Shown: piece after piece, positions 8,735 through 17,374 of the stretch
Layout of the letters: the number at the start of each line of letters is the position of its first letter
How positions within the stretch are numbered: the first letter of the stretch is position 1
Notes under the pieces: generated by a model
Database searches by the model: none
What the model was told of the DNA's origin: nothing
The model's input: the letters and a program-made list of their open reading frames with translations, nothing else
Position numbers and translations under genes: made by a program
Source of the DNA: Saprospiraceae bacterium
GTDB taxonomy: Bacteria > Bacteroidota > Bacteroidia > Chitinophagales > Saprospiraceae
Assembly (NCBI GenBank): GCA_016787415.1
Contig: JAEUUT010000051.1
Location: 1-37,449, forward strand
Reading direction: 5' to 3'
DNA: 37,449 nt

Positions 8735-9838
8735 TCATTTCAACTCCTCGCAGGAATAGATGGTTGTATGTTCAGCCTCTTTGTCCCAGGGGTCGACGTA
8801 TAAAAGAATCAGTCGCGTTTGGTAAAAATCAGGCGAACAGGCGCAAAGATAACGCCCTATTTGGCGGAAAGTATGTTCGCTATAAAACATCGGCACGCCT
8901 AATTCCTCGATCGACCAATCGTCGACCAGCAAGCGGCGACCATCATCGAAAGATTTTTTTTGCCATACGTCGCCAGTTTTATCGCAGGGTTGTTCGCTGA
9001 AAAAAACGGCTTCCGGCTGCGTATTGGTGTACAACTGCCAGGAAAGTTGGTAAGGCCAGGCATTGAAATAATAGGCCAGGGGCATAAACCCTGCCAACAG
9101 CAAAAGAAAAGCCTGTGCGTTGTTGGGGCGTTTTTTTCCGTCACCAGGAGAAAACAGGAAAAATGCCAGCGCGGACATAGCAGCATTCCAGGGAATTACC
9201 ACATAATTCCAATGGGCTGCCAGCAGGGAAATGATGATTAAACTGTGAAAAGCAACGTATAGCCACCCCCAAAAAGGTTTGCGATGTGGCAAAACTAGCA
9301 ATACCCCCAGTATCATTTCAAACACAGCCACGGCATAACCTAGCGCCGGGTATTGCCCTAAAAAAGCAGTAGACTCGAACACTTCACAGAACCACCTAAA
9401 GTTCTCGTCGGCGAAATACGGCGTTAGTTTGTTCGCTCCTCCCCAGATGTACACCGCAGCCAGCAACCATCGCAAAGCCGTGTGGGCGGATGTCGTGCCT
9501 GTTGCCACGATTGCTATAACCAAAATAAAAAACCAGGTCCAGGGTTGCAGCCGGTTCAGATCAAGCGCACACATTATCAACAGCAAAACAGGAAGTCGCC
9601 ATAAAAACTTCTTTTGGGGTCGAATAAAACCCATAAGCATCGAAGCGCACAGCAATGCAAACAATACCACATACCAGCGCCCAGTATGCGCAGCAGCATC
9701 ACCCAGTAAAGGGAGCGTGGGGAAACCTCGTTCGCCTGGCAGCCACAAACCTGCGCTCAACAACATACATGCACCAAGGCCTGCCAGCGCGATGCGAACC
9801 AATCCATCAGCCGAAATCGGGAAATATACCCTCATCAT
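8735..9838 (-). CDS. Polytopic membrane protein (unrecognised)
   Basis: Predicted inner-membrane protein of about 367 residues with some eight or nine hydrophobic segments (for example IALAGLGACMLLSAGLWL, WYVVLFALLCASMLMGF, AVAVFEMILGVLLVL). A soluble C-terminal tail of about 95 residues contains four cysteines. The mid part (LRWLLAAVYIWGGANKL...) vaguely recalls DoxX/HTTM-type proteins, but I would not assign either. The start at 9838 (ATGATG) is preferred because its ATGA overlaps the TGA stop of the upstream gene; the frame open to 9988 lies wholly inside that gene. The four-base overlap suggests translational coupling to the SPOR-like protein. Confidence 0.75.
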   Translation of the reverse strand: MMRVYFPISADGLVRIALAGLGACMLLSAGLWLPGERGFPTLPLLGDAAAHTGRWYVVLFALLCASMLMGFIRPQKKFLWRLPVLLLIMCALDLNRLQPWTWFFILVIAIVATGTTSAHTALRWLLAAVYIWGGANKLTPYFADENFRWFCEVFESTAFLGQYPALGYAVAVFEMILGVLLVLPHRKPFWGWLYVAFHSLIIISLLAAHWNYVVIPWNAAMSALAFFLFSPGDGKKRPNNAQAFLLLLAGFMPLAYYFNAWPYQLSWQLYTNTQPEAVFFSEQPCDKTGDVWQKKSFDDGRRLLVDDWSIEELGVPMFYSEHTFRQIGRYLCACSPDFYQTRLILLYVDPWDKEAEHTTIYSCEELK

Positions 9839-11430
9839 GGCAAGCGTTTGATGACCACCTTCGCATTGGCAAAACCCGCCTTGCGCAGGTTTTTCTGCTG
9901 GGCAGCAGCGGCGCTGCGGGCCGTCGGTTCCGTTACCAGAACTTCTCCTACCCAGACGATCCAGCCGGCTTTGCCTGAAGTAATACAACTTTGCGCCAGG
10001 GCCCGAGCCGCAATATTCTTTTTAGCCAGTGCCGCTACACGGGCGCTTGCCAGTTCTTTGCTGGAAAATGCATTTTCCTGCAATATCCAGCCGGCTTTAC
10101 CTTTCAGCAGGCTACAGGCATCGGGGACGACGGCTTTTTTGGAAGTCGTCGCTTTTTTTGCTTCAGGTGCAACGTTTTTTTTGGCGACGGCCGTTTTTGG
10201 CGCAGGCGGCGGCGTTTCCTCCTCTTCGTCATCGCCGGAAAGGTTGATCGTTGCGACCTCGTCGTCTTCCACAGCAGCATTGGCACGCGAAGAAACAGGG
10301 TACTGCTTGGGTACGCCCCTGGACTCTCCATTGAAAGGAATAGCCTCTCCGTCGATAACATAACCGTACTGATCCTCCGGATTTTTCCCGGCGCGCCACT
10401 CCTGCAATTCTTTTACATCGGCAATATCTTCTTCCCTGAAACTAATTACTTTCCAGAACAAGGGCGCTACGACCAAAAAAGCAAGCAGTACAATGAGTTT
10501 TTGCATTACCTGCGAACTCATAAACCGTGTGTAAGCAGTTGCCGTCTGGTTATAGGGTTTGCGCAAGGCGCTGCCCACATACTTCTTCAGCGGGTCGAAA
10601 ATGAGATAGTGGAACGGGCGGGTAATTTTATTCAGCGCCACCGTCAAAGAATCCGGCGCTTTCTGGCGCAGGTTTTTCAGCGGCGCGGCCGTGGTGGTCA
10701 TGGTTCGGTACCACTGGCTACGCGTCACCCAATCGGCCATTTTCCTATCTTTTCCGTAAATACCAAGGCGCGAAGGGTCGTTTATTTTACGTACATTTCC
10801 TTCAAACGGCACAATGGCCAGGCCGATACCATTGTACACGCACTGATTGCGCAATTCGAGCAGATAAGGATCGCTCGGGCCTGGAAAAACATCCTCGGCC
10901 AAGGCCACCCACTGTTCGTCGGCGAAGTATTGCCGAAACTGCTGAATAGCGAAAATGTAGCGGTATTTCCGCCATTTCTGCATGGAAAAATGCCAGGCAA
11001 AAAAACCTATGATACCGATGCCCAGCAGCAGCCCGATGTTGCCTGCCCATTGCAAGGCGATGAGCCAGAGGCGGTTGTACACAAAACTGCCCGCATACAC
11101 ACCGGCCGCCATCACAGCCGCAAAAGCCGTACAATCCCAAAGAAAATAATCGATGTTCAACTGGTATTTCACCTCCGCAGACTTGTCTTTGGAGGTGGCT
11201 TCATAGGTACACACAAAGAGCGAACCGTCTTCCTTACGGAAAGTCAGTTTACCATCTGCTACGAGCCCGCTGCTGCTCACATTGTCGAGTTCTACCTCCA
11301 TGGTATTGGGCAGAGGCTCGTAGCGATTGCGGTAAAAATCTTTCAGGAAAGGGATGAACCGTTGTTTTACATCTTCTTCGGTCAGTCCCTTTTCCTGAAA
11401 ACCTAATTGTTGGAATTCGGCTTGCTCCAT
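9835..11430 (-). CDS. Membrane protein with C-terminal SPOR-like domain (unrecognised)
   Basis: The product has about 531 residues. A soluble N-terminal region (1-100) is followed by two hydrophobic segments (about 105-160), a soluble middle (165-305), a third membrane segment (MQKLIVLLAFLVVAPLFW, near 310-328) and an acidic then Lys/Ala/Pro-rich linker (GDDEEEETPPPAPK). The C-terminal 90 residues (KAGWIVWVGEVL and KNLRKAGFANAKVVIKRL) look like a SPOR-type fold, which binds denuded peptidoglycan; this is inference from pattern. The ATG at 11430 is chosen. A TTG at 11445 would overlap the upstream stop and is the alternative. It overlaps the next gene by four bases. Confidence 0.75.
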   Translation of the reverse strand: MEQAEFQQLGFQEKGLTEEDVKQRFIPFLKDFYRNRYEPLPNTMEVELDNVSSSGLVADGKLTFRKEDGSLFVCTYEATSKDKSAEVKYQLNIDYFLWDCTAFAAVMAAGVYAGSFVYNRLWLIALQWAGNIGLLLGIGIIGFFAWHFSMQKWRKYRYIFAIQQFRQYFADEQWVALAEDVFPGPSDPYLLELRNQCVYNGIGLAIVPFEGNVRKINDPSRLGIYGKDRKMADWVTRSQWYRTMTTTAAPLKNLRQKAPDSLTVALNKITRPFHYLIFDPLKKYVGSALRKPYNQTATAYTRFMSSQVMQKLIVLLAFLVVAPLFWKVISFREEDIADVKELQEWRAGKNPEDQYGYVIDGEAIPFNGESRGVPKQYPVSSRANAAVEDDEVATINLSGDDEEEETPPPAPKTAVAKKNVAPEAKKATTSKKAVVPDACSLLKGKAGWILQENAFSSKELASARVAALAKKNIAARALAQSCITSGKAGWIVWVGEVLVTEPTARSAAAAQQKNLRKAGFANAKVVIKRLP

Positions 11431-11441
11431 GCGTCCTGTTG

Positions 11442-12503
11442 TCAAACTTTTTTCTTCGGCATTTGCGACTCCACTTTCCGGACGTCGTTCTGCCGCATTT
11501 CTATCACTGAAATATAATTACGCGCTTTTTTATTGCCATAATCATTCCATGCTTTTTGAGCCCAGTCGAGTGCAAGGTCGAGGTTGCCGTTCAATTCGGA
11601 AGCGACTGCCATGTTGTAAGCGGCTCTTCCGGCCGCTTTTCGGTTGTCTTTAGCAGTGGCTTCTATTTTTTTCCAGATAGTCGTAGCGCGTTCGTACTCA
11701 CGACCTTTCAGGTATCGGGCTGCCTGTTTGAAATCGTCCTTGTACCCTTTGGCTTTGCCATAATACTGGCGCGAAACCTGCACATACAGCGGGGCAATGC
11801 GCGCGCCGTATTCGTGCCCGACATTAAATGCTACCGTACGGGTGACAGATACTTGTGAAGGTAAATTGCCAATGGCAGCGCGCTCGGTGGTTCCGGTGGC
11901 GTTTTTTTCCAGATAGTCGTCGGTGGTGTACTCGTCGATGATGATTTTCGTGCGCGGGTCGTACAAACGCCAGCCGATGCGCACGCCGGTGCGTTGCCGC
12001 GCCTCGTAACTCACGTCGATATATTGTTTACCGCTTTTGTCTTTGCGTTTGGTTTCCACGCGACGGGCGCTGTTGGAGTTGTCGGAGTCGAATGATTCGA
12101 TGGTGACAACGGCATGGGCGCCGTATTCGGAACAAATGCGCTCCACTTCTTTCCAGGCCAGCGGCGCAGGCAGGTTATTGCCGGCTTTACTGCCCTCCAT
12201 TTCGATGCCGGTGTTTTTCACCGTAAATCGAGGGGTGCGGGTGAGGGCGTCGGTAAGACCGCGTACGGCTTCTTCGCGGCTGCGGCGATCCTGGCCGATG
12301 GCTTCACCGGTCACCAAACCCTCCAGCACATTGAGCCATCCATTGGAAGGTTTGCTGCGGTCGACTACGGCCACGGTGGAAATGTGTTCTGGCAAGGTCA
12401 TTTGGGCCGGTTGCAGCACCGTCAGCGAGGCGCTTTTCATACAACTGCTCAGAGAGCCGGCCAACAAGAGTAAATAGCAGGAAAGTTTCAGAAAGTGTTT
12501 CAC
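11442..12503 (-). CDS. DUF6340-like lipoprotein with TPR-like C-terminus
   Basis: Predicted lipoprotein of about 353 residues. The GTG at 12503 gives a compact signal (KHFLKLSCYLLLLAGSLSSC) with the lipid-bearing Cys at 21. An ATG at 12551 would add 16 residues ahead of it and is the alternative. The mature protein has an early STVAVVDRSKP segment and a YGAHAVVTIESFDSD block. It also has GWRLYDPRTKIIIDEY and a C-terminal helical tail (RAAYNMAVASELNGNLDLALDW) of TPR type. This order matches Bacteroidota lipoproteins annotated as DUF6340. It is the first gene of the minus-strand envelope cluster. Role unknown. Confidence 0.75.
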   Translation of the reverse strand: MKHFLKLSCYLLLLAGSLSSCMKSASLTVLQPAQMTLPEHISTVAVVDRSKPSNGWLNVLEGLVTGEAIGQDRRSREEAVRGLTDALTRTPRFTVKNTGIEMEGSKAGNNLPAPLAWKEVERICSEYGAHAVVTIESFDSDNSNSARRVETKRKDKSGKQYIDVSYEARQRTGVRIGWRLYDPRTKIIIDEYTTDDYLEKNATGTTERAAIGNLPSQVSVTRTVAFNVGHEYGARIAPLYVQVSRQYYGKAKGYKDDFKQAARYLKGREYERATTIWKKIEATAKDNRKAAGRAAYNMAVASELNGNLDLALDWAQKAWNDYGNKKARNYISVIEMRQNDVRKVESQMPKKKV

Positions 12504-12706
12504 AGGTGAGGTGATTGTTTTGGTTAGGTTAGTTAAAGGTGCAAGTGACATCAAAAAGTGTGTCCATTGGATGCATGCTACTTTCAAAAAGTTGCAGAAA
12601 ACAGCCGTGATATGTCTGGGACGTTTTTGCCAGATCATTTATTATCAGCAATATACTTCCGTAACAAAACCTTAATTCGGCTGCATATTTCTTTCTGCAA
12701 AAGTCG

Positions 12707-12736
12707 AAATTTTTCGGTTCGTATTGAACCAAATTT
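12707..12736 (+). promoter_or_regulatory. Imperfect palindrome upstream of lycopene cyclase
   Basis: GGTTC (12716-12720) and GAACC (12726-12730) flank GTATT, with AAATTT on both outer sides (12707-12712 and 12731-12736). It overlaps the putative -33 element of the cyclase gene, which is where an operator would sit. No regulator gene is nearby. Confidence 0.3.
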
Positions 12737-12752
12737 CCATATTCTCATTTTG
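12724..12752 (+). promoter_or_regulatory. Weak promoter candidate for the crtY-coaE operon
   Basis: TTG (12724-12726) is followed after 18 bases by TCATTTTG (12745-12752), one mismatch from the -7 consensus TAnnTTTG. It would leave a leader of only a few bases before the ATG at 12762. Confidence 0.3.
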
Positions 12753-12761
12753 CCCTACAAT

Positions 12762-13991
12762 ATGCAAACGCAAAAATTCGACGTGGTGATCGCAGGCGCC
12801 GGACTGGCGGGCCTCACATTGGCTATGGAAATGGCGGAGCGGCCTTTTTTCAGGCACCACAAAATACTGCTGATCGACCGGGAAGAGAAGGTAAAAAACG
12901 ACCGCACCTGGTGTTTTTGGGCAAAAGACGAAGAACCCATTCCTCCTGTGATACACAAGACCTGGGATAATTGTCGTTTTTTCAGCCATTCAGATGAAAT
13001 CCCCATGCATATTGCCCCATATCGCTACCATATGGTGCGCGGCATTGATTTCTACAGGCATGCAGCCGAGCGCATTTCGGAACACCCTGGCATTCAACGG
13101 CTTGTGGCGCCCATTACTTCTATAGAAACATCAACGGGGGTCGTGCATACCGCCCAGGGCAGTTTTCAGGGAAATTATGTGTTCAACTCGGCCCTGACTA
13201 GCCTGCCCCTGCTTCCGCCTGCCGATGCACGTTTTCCGGAGCCTCCACTGAGCCGTATTGCTGAAATGCCCAAAGACCCACATTACACTTGGATGCTACA
13301 GCATTTCAAGGGCTGGGTCATTGAAACGCCAGAGCCGACGTTTGACACAAATACAGCCACTTTTATGGATTATAGGCTGGAGCAAAAAGGCGAAACCCGA
13401 TTTATGTACGTACTGCCGCTCTCGTCGCGCCGGGCGCTGCTGGAATTTACCGTTTTTTCGAACGCATTGTGCCCCGCAGACGAATACGATCGGGAAATCA
13501 AGGGCTACATCCACAATCATTTGGATATCAAGGAATACACGGTAGCGGAAACGGAATTTGGCGTCATCCCTATGACCGATTTTCCGGCAAAACCGCTTAT
13601 AGATGGCCGCGTTATTTCCATCGGAACGGTGGGTGGATTTGTAAAACCATCCAGCGGCTATGCCTTTAAACGCACGCAGCGAAAAATGAGGGCCTTTGTG
13701 GACACATGGGAAAAAACAGGCGCGCCTGATCCCGACCTTTTTTCATCGCCAAAAAGTTTCCGCATGCTGGATTCCATCATGTTGCGCGTACTGAGGGAGA
13801 ACCTGGTGCCGGGAGATGTGTTGTTTTCCCAACTATTTCGCAAACTGGATGCCCCGCACGTTTTTCGTTTTTTGGATGAGGATGCTACTTTTGCAGAAAC
13901 GTTTCGCCTCGTAATGGCCCCTCCTACCCTGCCCTTCACGAAGGCTGCATGGCGTCAGGCAGGGAATTGGATTCGAGGCTATAGCGTTTAA
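12762..13991 (+). CDS. crtY: Lycopene beta-cyclase (CrtY type)
   Basis: A flavoprotein that cyclises the ends of lycopene to beta-ionone rings in carotenoid synthesis, probably membrane associated. The product has 409 residues. The N-terminal dinucleotide-binding motif is VVIAGAGLAGLTLAM (8-22), and the family signature DRTWCFW is at 47-53. Later come MDYRLEQKG, the LLEFTVFS segment and the GGFVKPSSGYAFKRTQ block near residue 290, all typical of CrtY cyclases. The ATG at 12762 is chosen because the flavin motif starts right after it; upstream codons in frame look non-coding. No other carotenoid gene is in the window. It heads a four-gene run with coaE five bases downstream. Confidence 0.92.
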   Translation: MQTQKFDVVIAGAGLAGLTLAMEMAERPFFRHHKILLIDREEKVKNDRTWCFWAKDEEPIPPVIHKTWDNCRFFSHSDEIPMHIAPYRYHMVRGIDFYRHAAERISEHPGIQRLVAPITSIETSTGVVHTAQGSFQGNYVFNSALTSLPLLPPADARFPEPPLSRIAEMPKDPHYTWMLQHFKGWVIETPEPTFDTNTATFMDYRLEQKGETRFMYVLPLSSRRALLEFTVFSNALCPADEYDREIKGYIHNHLDIKEYTVAETEFGVIPMTDFPAKPLIDGRVISIGTVGGFVKPSSGYAFKRTQRKMRAFVDTWEKTGAPDPDLFSSPKSFRMLDSIMLRVLRENLVPGDVLFSQLFRKLDAPHVFRFLDEDATFAETFRLVMAPPTLPFTKAAWRQAGNWIRGYSV

Positions 13992-13996
13992 TTTCA

Positions 13997-14647
13997 ATGA
14001 GTTACAACATTTTGAAAGATACATCTTCCATTTGCCTGCGCGCAGGCGTCACTGGCGGCATTGGCAGCGGCAAAAGCACGGTATGCCGCATATTCCAGTC
14101 GCTGGGCGTTCCCGTGTATGACGCAGACACCTGGGCGAAATGGCTGATCGAACACGATTCGGAGGTCAAAAACGGCATTCTGGAACTGTTCGGCCCGCAG
14201 GCATACGATGCCTCTGGCGCGTACCAACGCGCCTGGGTGGCAGGTATTGTTTTTCAAGACTCCGGCAAACTGGCCGCCCTGAATGCACTCGTTCACCCGG
14301 CTGTCGAACGCCACAGTAGCGCCTGGCATGCAGAGCAGGCCCAAAACGGCGCGCCGTACACCATCAAGGAGGCGGCGTTGATGATCGAAAGCGGCAGTTA
14401 TCGCCACCTCGATTTTTTGATCGTGGTCACAGCCCCAGAATCGGTGCGCATCGAACGTGTGATGCATCGCGACGGCGCATCGGAAGAACAGGTGCGCGCT
14501 CGCATCAGCAAACAAATACCGGAAGCGGAGCGGCTGAAACACGCCGATCTGGTGATATACAACGATGGCAAACAACTGCTGATACCGCAGGTGTGGCAGG
14601 CGCACCGGAAGTTGCTGGGGTTGAATACCTTTGCTCCAAAAAAATGA
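13997..14647 (+). CDS. coaE: Dephospho-CoA kinase
   Basis: Catalyses the last step of coenzyme A synthesis, phosphorylating the 3'-hydroxyl of dephospho-CoA with ATP in the cytoplasm. The product has 216 residues, a normal length. The P-loop GGIGSGKST lies at 20-28, and YDADTWAK at about 41-48 gives the conserved DAD-type substrate-binding residues. KEAALMIESG and the LID-like RIERVMHRDGASEEQVRARI segment follow. It starts five bases after the cyclase stop. Its own stop overlaps the start of the WbqC-like gene (ATGA), so the three are probably co-translated. Confidence 0.95.
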   Translation: MSYNILKDTSSICLRAGVTGGIGSGKSTVCRIFQSLGVPVYDADTWAKWLIEHDSEVKNGILELFGPQAYDASGAYQRAWVAGIVFQDSGKLAALNALVHPAVERHSSAWHAEQAQNGAPYTIKEAALMIESGSYRHLDFLIVVTAPESVRIERVMHRDGASEEQVRARISKQIPEAERLKHADLVIYNDGKQLLIPQVWQAHRKLLGLNTFAPKK

Positions 14648-15264
14648 CGCCACTGCTTCCCACAGCCTATTTGCCGCCTGTATCCTGGTGTACTGTTGCC
14701 TGGTCTGCGGAGCAAGTGACCGTGGAAGCAGCTGAGCATTACCAAAAAGGCTCTTTCAGAAATCGGTGTTATATTGCAGGCCCAAACGGCATTCAGCGCC
14801 TGAGTATTCCGCTGGTAAAAGGCAAAAACAAGCAGACGCCTATTCGGGAAGTGCGCATTTCGTACGACGAACCCTGGCAGCGGCAACACTGGCGGAGTAT
14901 TCGAACTGCATATGGGAATGCGCCGTTTTTTGAGCATTATGCCGAGAAATTGATCCGTTTTTACGAACAACCCTACACGTTTCTGTACGACTATAATCAG
15001 GCGTTGCTGCACTTCATTTTTGGAAAATGCTGGGGCTGGAAAGGTGCATTTTCCCCAACTGCTCAATACCATCCCGCAGGCCATTGGCCAGATGGTAAAG
15101 ATTTCCGGTCCGATTTTCCCGCCGATGAACAACATGCGCCACACTGGTTCCGACCACGCCCCTATGCGCAGGTGTTCATGGAAAAAAGCGGTTTTATTCC
15201 TAATCTCTCTGTACTCGACCTGTTGTTTTGTTGTGGTAAACAGGCGGGTGATTTGTTGACCTGA
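14644..15264 (+). CDS. WbqC-like family protein
   Basis: A 206-residue protein of the WbqC family, whose members are often found near polysaccharide genes and lack a well-established reaction. Family-like parts are LPTAYLPPVSWCTVAW at the start, HYQKGSFRNRCYIAGPNG (about 30-47), LSIPLVKGKNKQTPIREVRI, and WQRQHWRSIRTAYGNAPFFEHY. The C-terminus holds YAQVFMEKSGFIPNLSVLDLLF. The ATG at 14644 overlaps the coaE stop codon in the form ATGA, which fixes the start. The next gene follows after 18 bases. Confidence 0.88.
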   Translation: MTPLLPTAYLPPVSWCTVAWSAEQVTVEAAEHYQKGSFRNRCYIAGPNGIQRLSIPLVKGKNKQTPIREVRISYDEPWQRQHWRSIRTAYGNAPFFEHYAEKLIRFYEQPYTFLYDYNQALLHFIFGKCWGWKGAFSPTAQYHPAGHWPDGKDFRSDFPADEQHAPHWFRPRPYAQVFMEKSGFIPNLSVLDLLFCCGKQAGDLLT

Positions 15265-15282
15265 ACATATTCTTTCACTTTT

Positions 15283-17148
15283 ATGAAAGTTGTTTTCCCC
15301 GCCTGCCTGCTTGGCCTGGCACTTTCATTGCCGATTTCTGCGTGTAGTCAGCCGACCTACACAGCCGACGAGCAGGTGCCTGAATACACTGAGCCGTTTG
15401 GATACGGCGCCAATCCGGGTTATTTTCCTCCCTATTACTACGATATGGAACTGGCTGCGCTGGCACATGGCACGCCTGATGGGCAAGTGCCTGGTGTTGG
15501 CATTACCACGATCCGGCCGGGCCTGTTCGAGCATTTTCTGGAAACATGGGGATACGATATTCGCAAACCACATTTTCAGTATTACGACAGTATCGGCCTG
15601 CACAATATTGCCGTCATCATCGGGTTTCCTTCGGATGAACACCGCGACGCGGCATTCTATTGCCCCGGCGAACGCAGCGAATTGTTCAAAAACCTATACG
15701 AACCGATCTGGGACAATGGTGAAAATGGCACACCCGTCAACGACAACAATCCATACGCCCTGTATTGCTGGAAAATGGCCACTACGTACAAGGGCCTTAT
15801 TCGCATCTGGGAGGTATGGAACGAACCTGATGTAGACAATGGCAATGCCTGGAAAGAACGCGGTGTGCCCGGTAACTGGTGGGAAAACGCACCGGAGCCT
15901 TGTGAAACCAAACTCAAATCGCCCGCTTATTTTTACATCCGGTTGCTGCGCATTTCGTATGAGGTCATCAAATCGGTCGACCCGGATGCGCTCATTGCTA
16001 CCGGCGGACTGGGTTGGCCGAGTTACCTGGATGTGATTTGCCGATACACCGACAACCCGTTCGATGGCACAGAAACGCCCGATTACCCGCACAAGGGCGG
16101 CGCTTATTTCGATGTGTTGAGTTTTCATTCCTACCCGCACCTGGATAACTCGCTGCGTGAATGGAGCGATGCCATCCAAAACTTCCAGTATTACAGGCAT
16201 TCCGACCGGGCCGTTGACGGCATCTGGAAATTGCTGGAAAAATTCGAAGCAGTGCTGCAATCGCATGGATACGACGACATTACGCATCCAGCCAAATACC
16301 GCATTTGCACAGAATTCAACCTCCCGCGCAAGGCTTTCGGCGATTACATGGGCTCCGACGACGGGCAGGTGAATTTTATGATAAAAACACTTGTGACCGC
16401 TCAGGTGCGCCGCCTGCTGCAAATGCACGTGTACGCGCTCTGCGATGAAAAACCTGCCGCCGAGGCCAACAACGAGTTTTCCTACATGGGCCTGTTTGAA
16501 AACCTCAACAACGTCAAGCCGTTTCAGGGAAAGGCCAACTCCGTGGCCTGGGCCATCAAAACCACCGAAGAAATGCTGCGTGGCGCCGCATACGACCCGG
16601 TACGCACCGAGCGACTGCGACTGCCCGCCAATATCCGGGGCGCTGCATTCCGCACCGAACTGGGTACCTACACCTATGTACTATGGGCTGTCACCAACCG
16701 CGACCAGGATGAAACGGTGCAGGCTACGTTTGCATTCCCACCCGAAATACCTGTGCAATACCTCGAAATGCGACACTGGAACTACAGCAAAACCGGGGTA
16801 GAATTGCTCGTAAACAGCCAGCAGATTTCGCTGACGGGCAGCCCGGTTTTTCTGCGTCCGACGGTGGTGGACAACACTTTCCCCAAAGTACCTACTTTCC
16901 ACCCCAACCCGGTGACCAACGGCGCAGGTGTGTACGAATTCTGGATGTTTGAAAACAGCGTTGCCAGTATTCACATGTACGACAGCAGCGGGAGGCTCGT
17001 GCAGGTAATTGCCGAAGAGGAGCCGCTGCTGAAAGGCGCGCAAGCACGGTTTATTGATATGAGCGCGCTCCCCTCGGGGACGTATGTGATCAAACTGAGT
17101 ACGCCGTATAGCAACCAGGCGGTGAAGGTGGTTAGAAGTGAGAGGTGA
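15283..17148 (+). CDS. Secreted glycosidase-like protein with T9SS sorting domain
   Basis: The product has 621 residues. An N-terminal export signal (about 1-20) is followed by a probable TIM-barrel of clan GH-A type. The motif WEVWNEPD at 176-183 supplies the likely acid/base Glu181, and CTEFN at 342-346 gives a candidate nucleophile Glu344. A beta-sandwich-like region (about 440-530) precedes a type A T9SS C-terminal domain (about 540-621) with FHPNPV, MYDSSGRLV and LPSGTYVIKLS. The signal ends in ISAC, which also fits a lipobox. The last three codons (SER) and the stop fall within heptad array B. Substrate and glycosidase family cannot be named from sequence alone. Confidence 0.8.
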   Translation: MKVVFPACLLGLALSLPISACSQPTYTADEQVPEYTEPFGYGANPGYFPPYYYDMELAALAHGTPDGQVPGVGITTIRPGLFEHFLETWGYDIRKPHFQYYDSIGLHNIAVIIGFPSDEHRDAAFYCPGERSELFKNLYEPIWDNGENGTPVNDNNPYALYCWKMATTYKGLIRIWEVWNEPDVDNGNAWKERGVPGNWWENAPEPCETKLKSPAYFYIRLLRISYEVIKSVDPDALIATGGLGWPSYLDVICRYTDNPFDGTETPDYPHKGGAYFDVLSFHSYPHLDNSLREWSDAIQNFQYYRHSDRAVDGIWKLLEKFEAVLQSHGYDDITHPAKYRICTEFNLPRKAFGDYMGSDDGQVNFMIKTLVTAQVRRLLQMHVYALCDEKPAAEANNEFSYMGLFENLNNVKPFQGKANSVAWAIKTTEEMLRGAAYDPVRTERLRLPANIRGAAFRTELGTYTYVLWAVTNRDQDETVQATFAFPPEIPVQYLEMRHWNYSKTGVELLVNSQQISLTGSPVFLRPTVVDNTFPKVPTFHPNPVTNGAGVYEFWMFENSVASIHMYDSSGRLVQVIAEEEPLLKGAQARFIDMSALPSGTYVIKLSTPYSNQAVKVVRSER

Positions 17149-17170
17149 GAAGTGAGAAGTGAGAGGTGAG
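17136..17170 (+). repeat. Heptad tandem array B at the end of the glycosidase-like gene
   Basis: Five 7-base units in register, of two kinds, AAGTGAG and AGGTGAG. These are the same units, in the same sense orientation, as in array A after argS, 15.7 kb away on the other strand. The array includes the gene's last codons and its TGA stop. There is no inverted arm. Confidence 0.92.
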
Positions 17171-17230
17171 CGGCGTTCTTTCCTTTGGTATTTTGCGAAG
17201 CACCAGGTCTTTTATTTTACTAACTAACCC

Positions 17231-17279
17231 AGGCGCAGAACCACAGCATTGTCTCCGACTTGCCGTTAGCACTGCGCCT
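17231..17279. repeat. Stem-loop in convergent spacer
   Basis: AGGCGCAG (17231-17238) and CTGCGCCT (17272-17279) form a perfect 8-base stem around 33 bases. It lies between the converging glycosidase-like gene and the hypothetical gene that ends at 17375. There is no clear U-tract on either side, so a terminator role is only possible. Confidence 0.4.
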
Positions 17280-17374
17280 GACTTTAGTGTGCCTCACATG
17301 GCTTAAATAAATATTGCACTTGGTTCAATATCAATACTTTAAGCACATCCTTGTTGCGTTCCAAAACACTTCCC

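Noticed and set aside
9991..11406. Plus-strand open frame of 471 codons
   Set aside because: It lies antisense to the SPOR-like membrane protein gene, has no recognisable domain, and is rich in the residues expected from mirrored codon bias.
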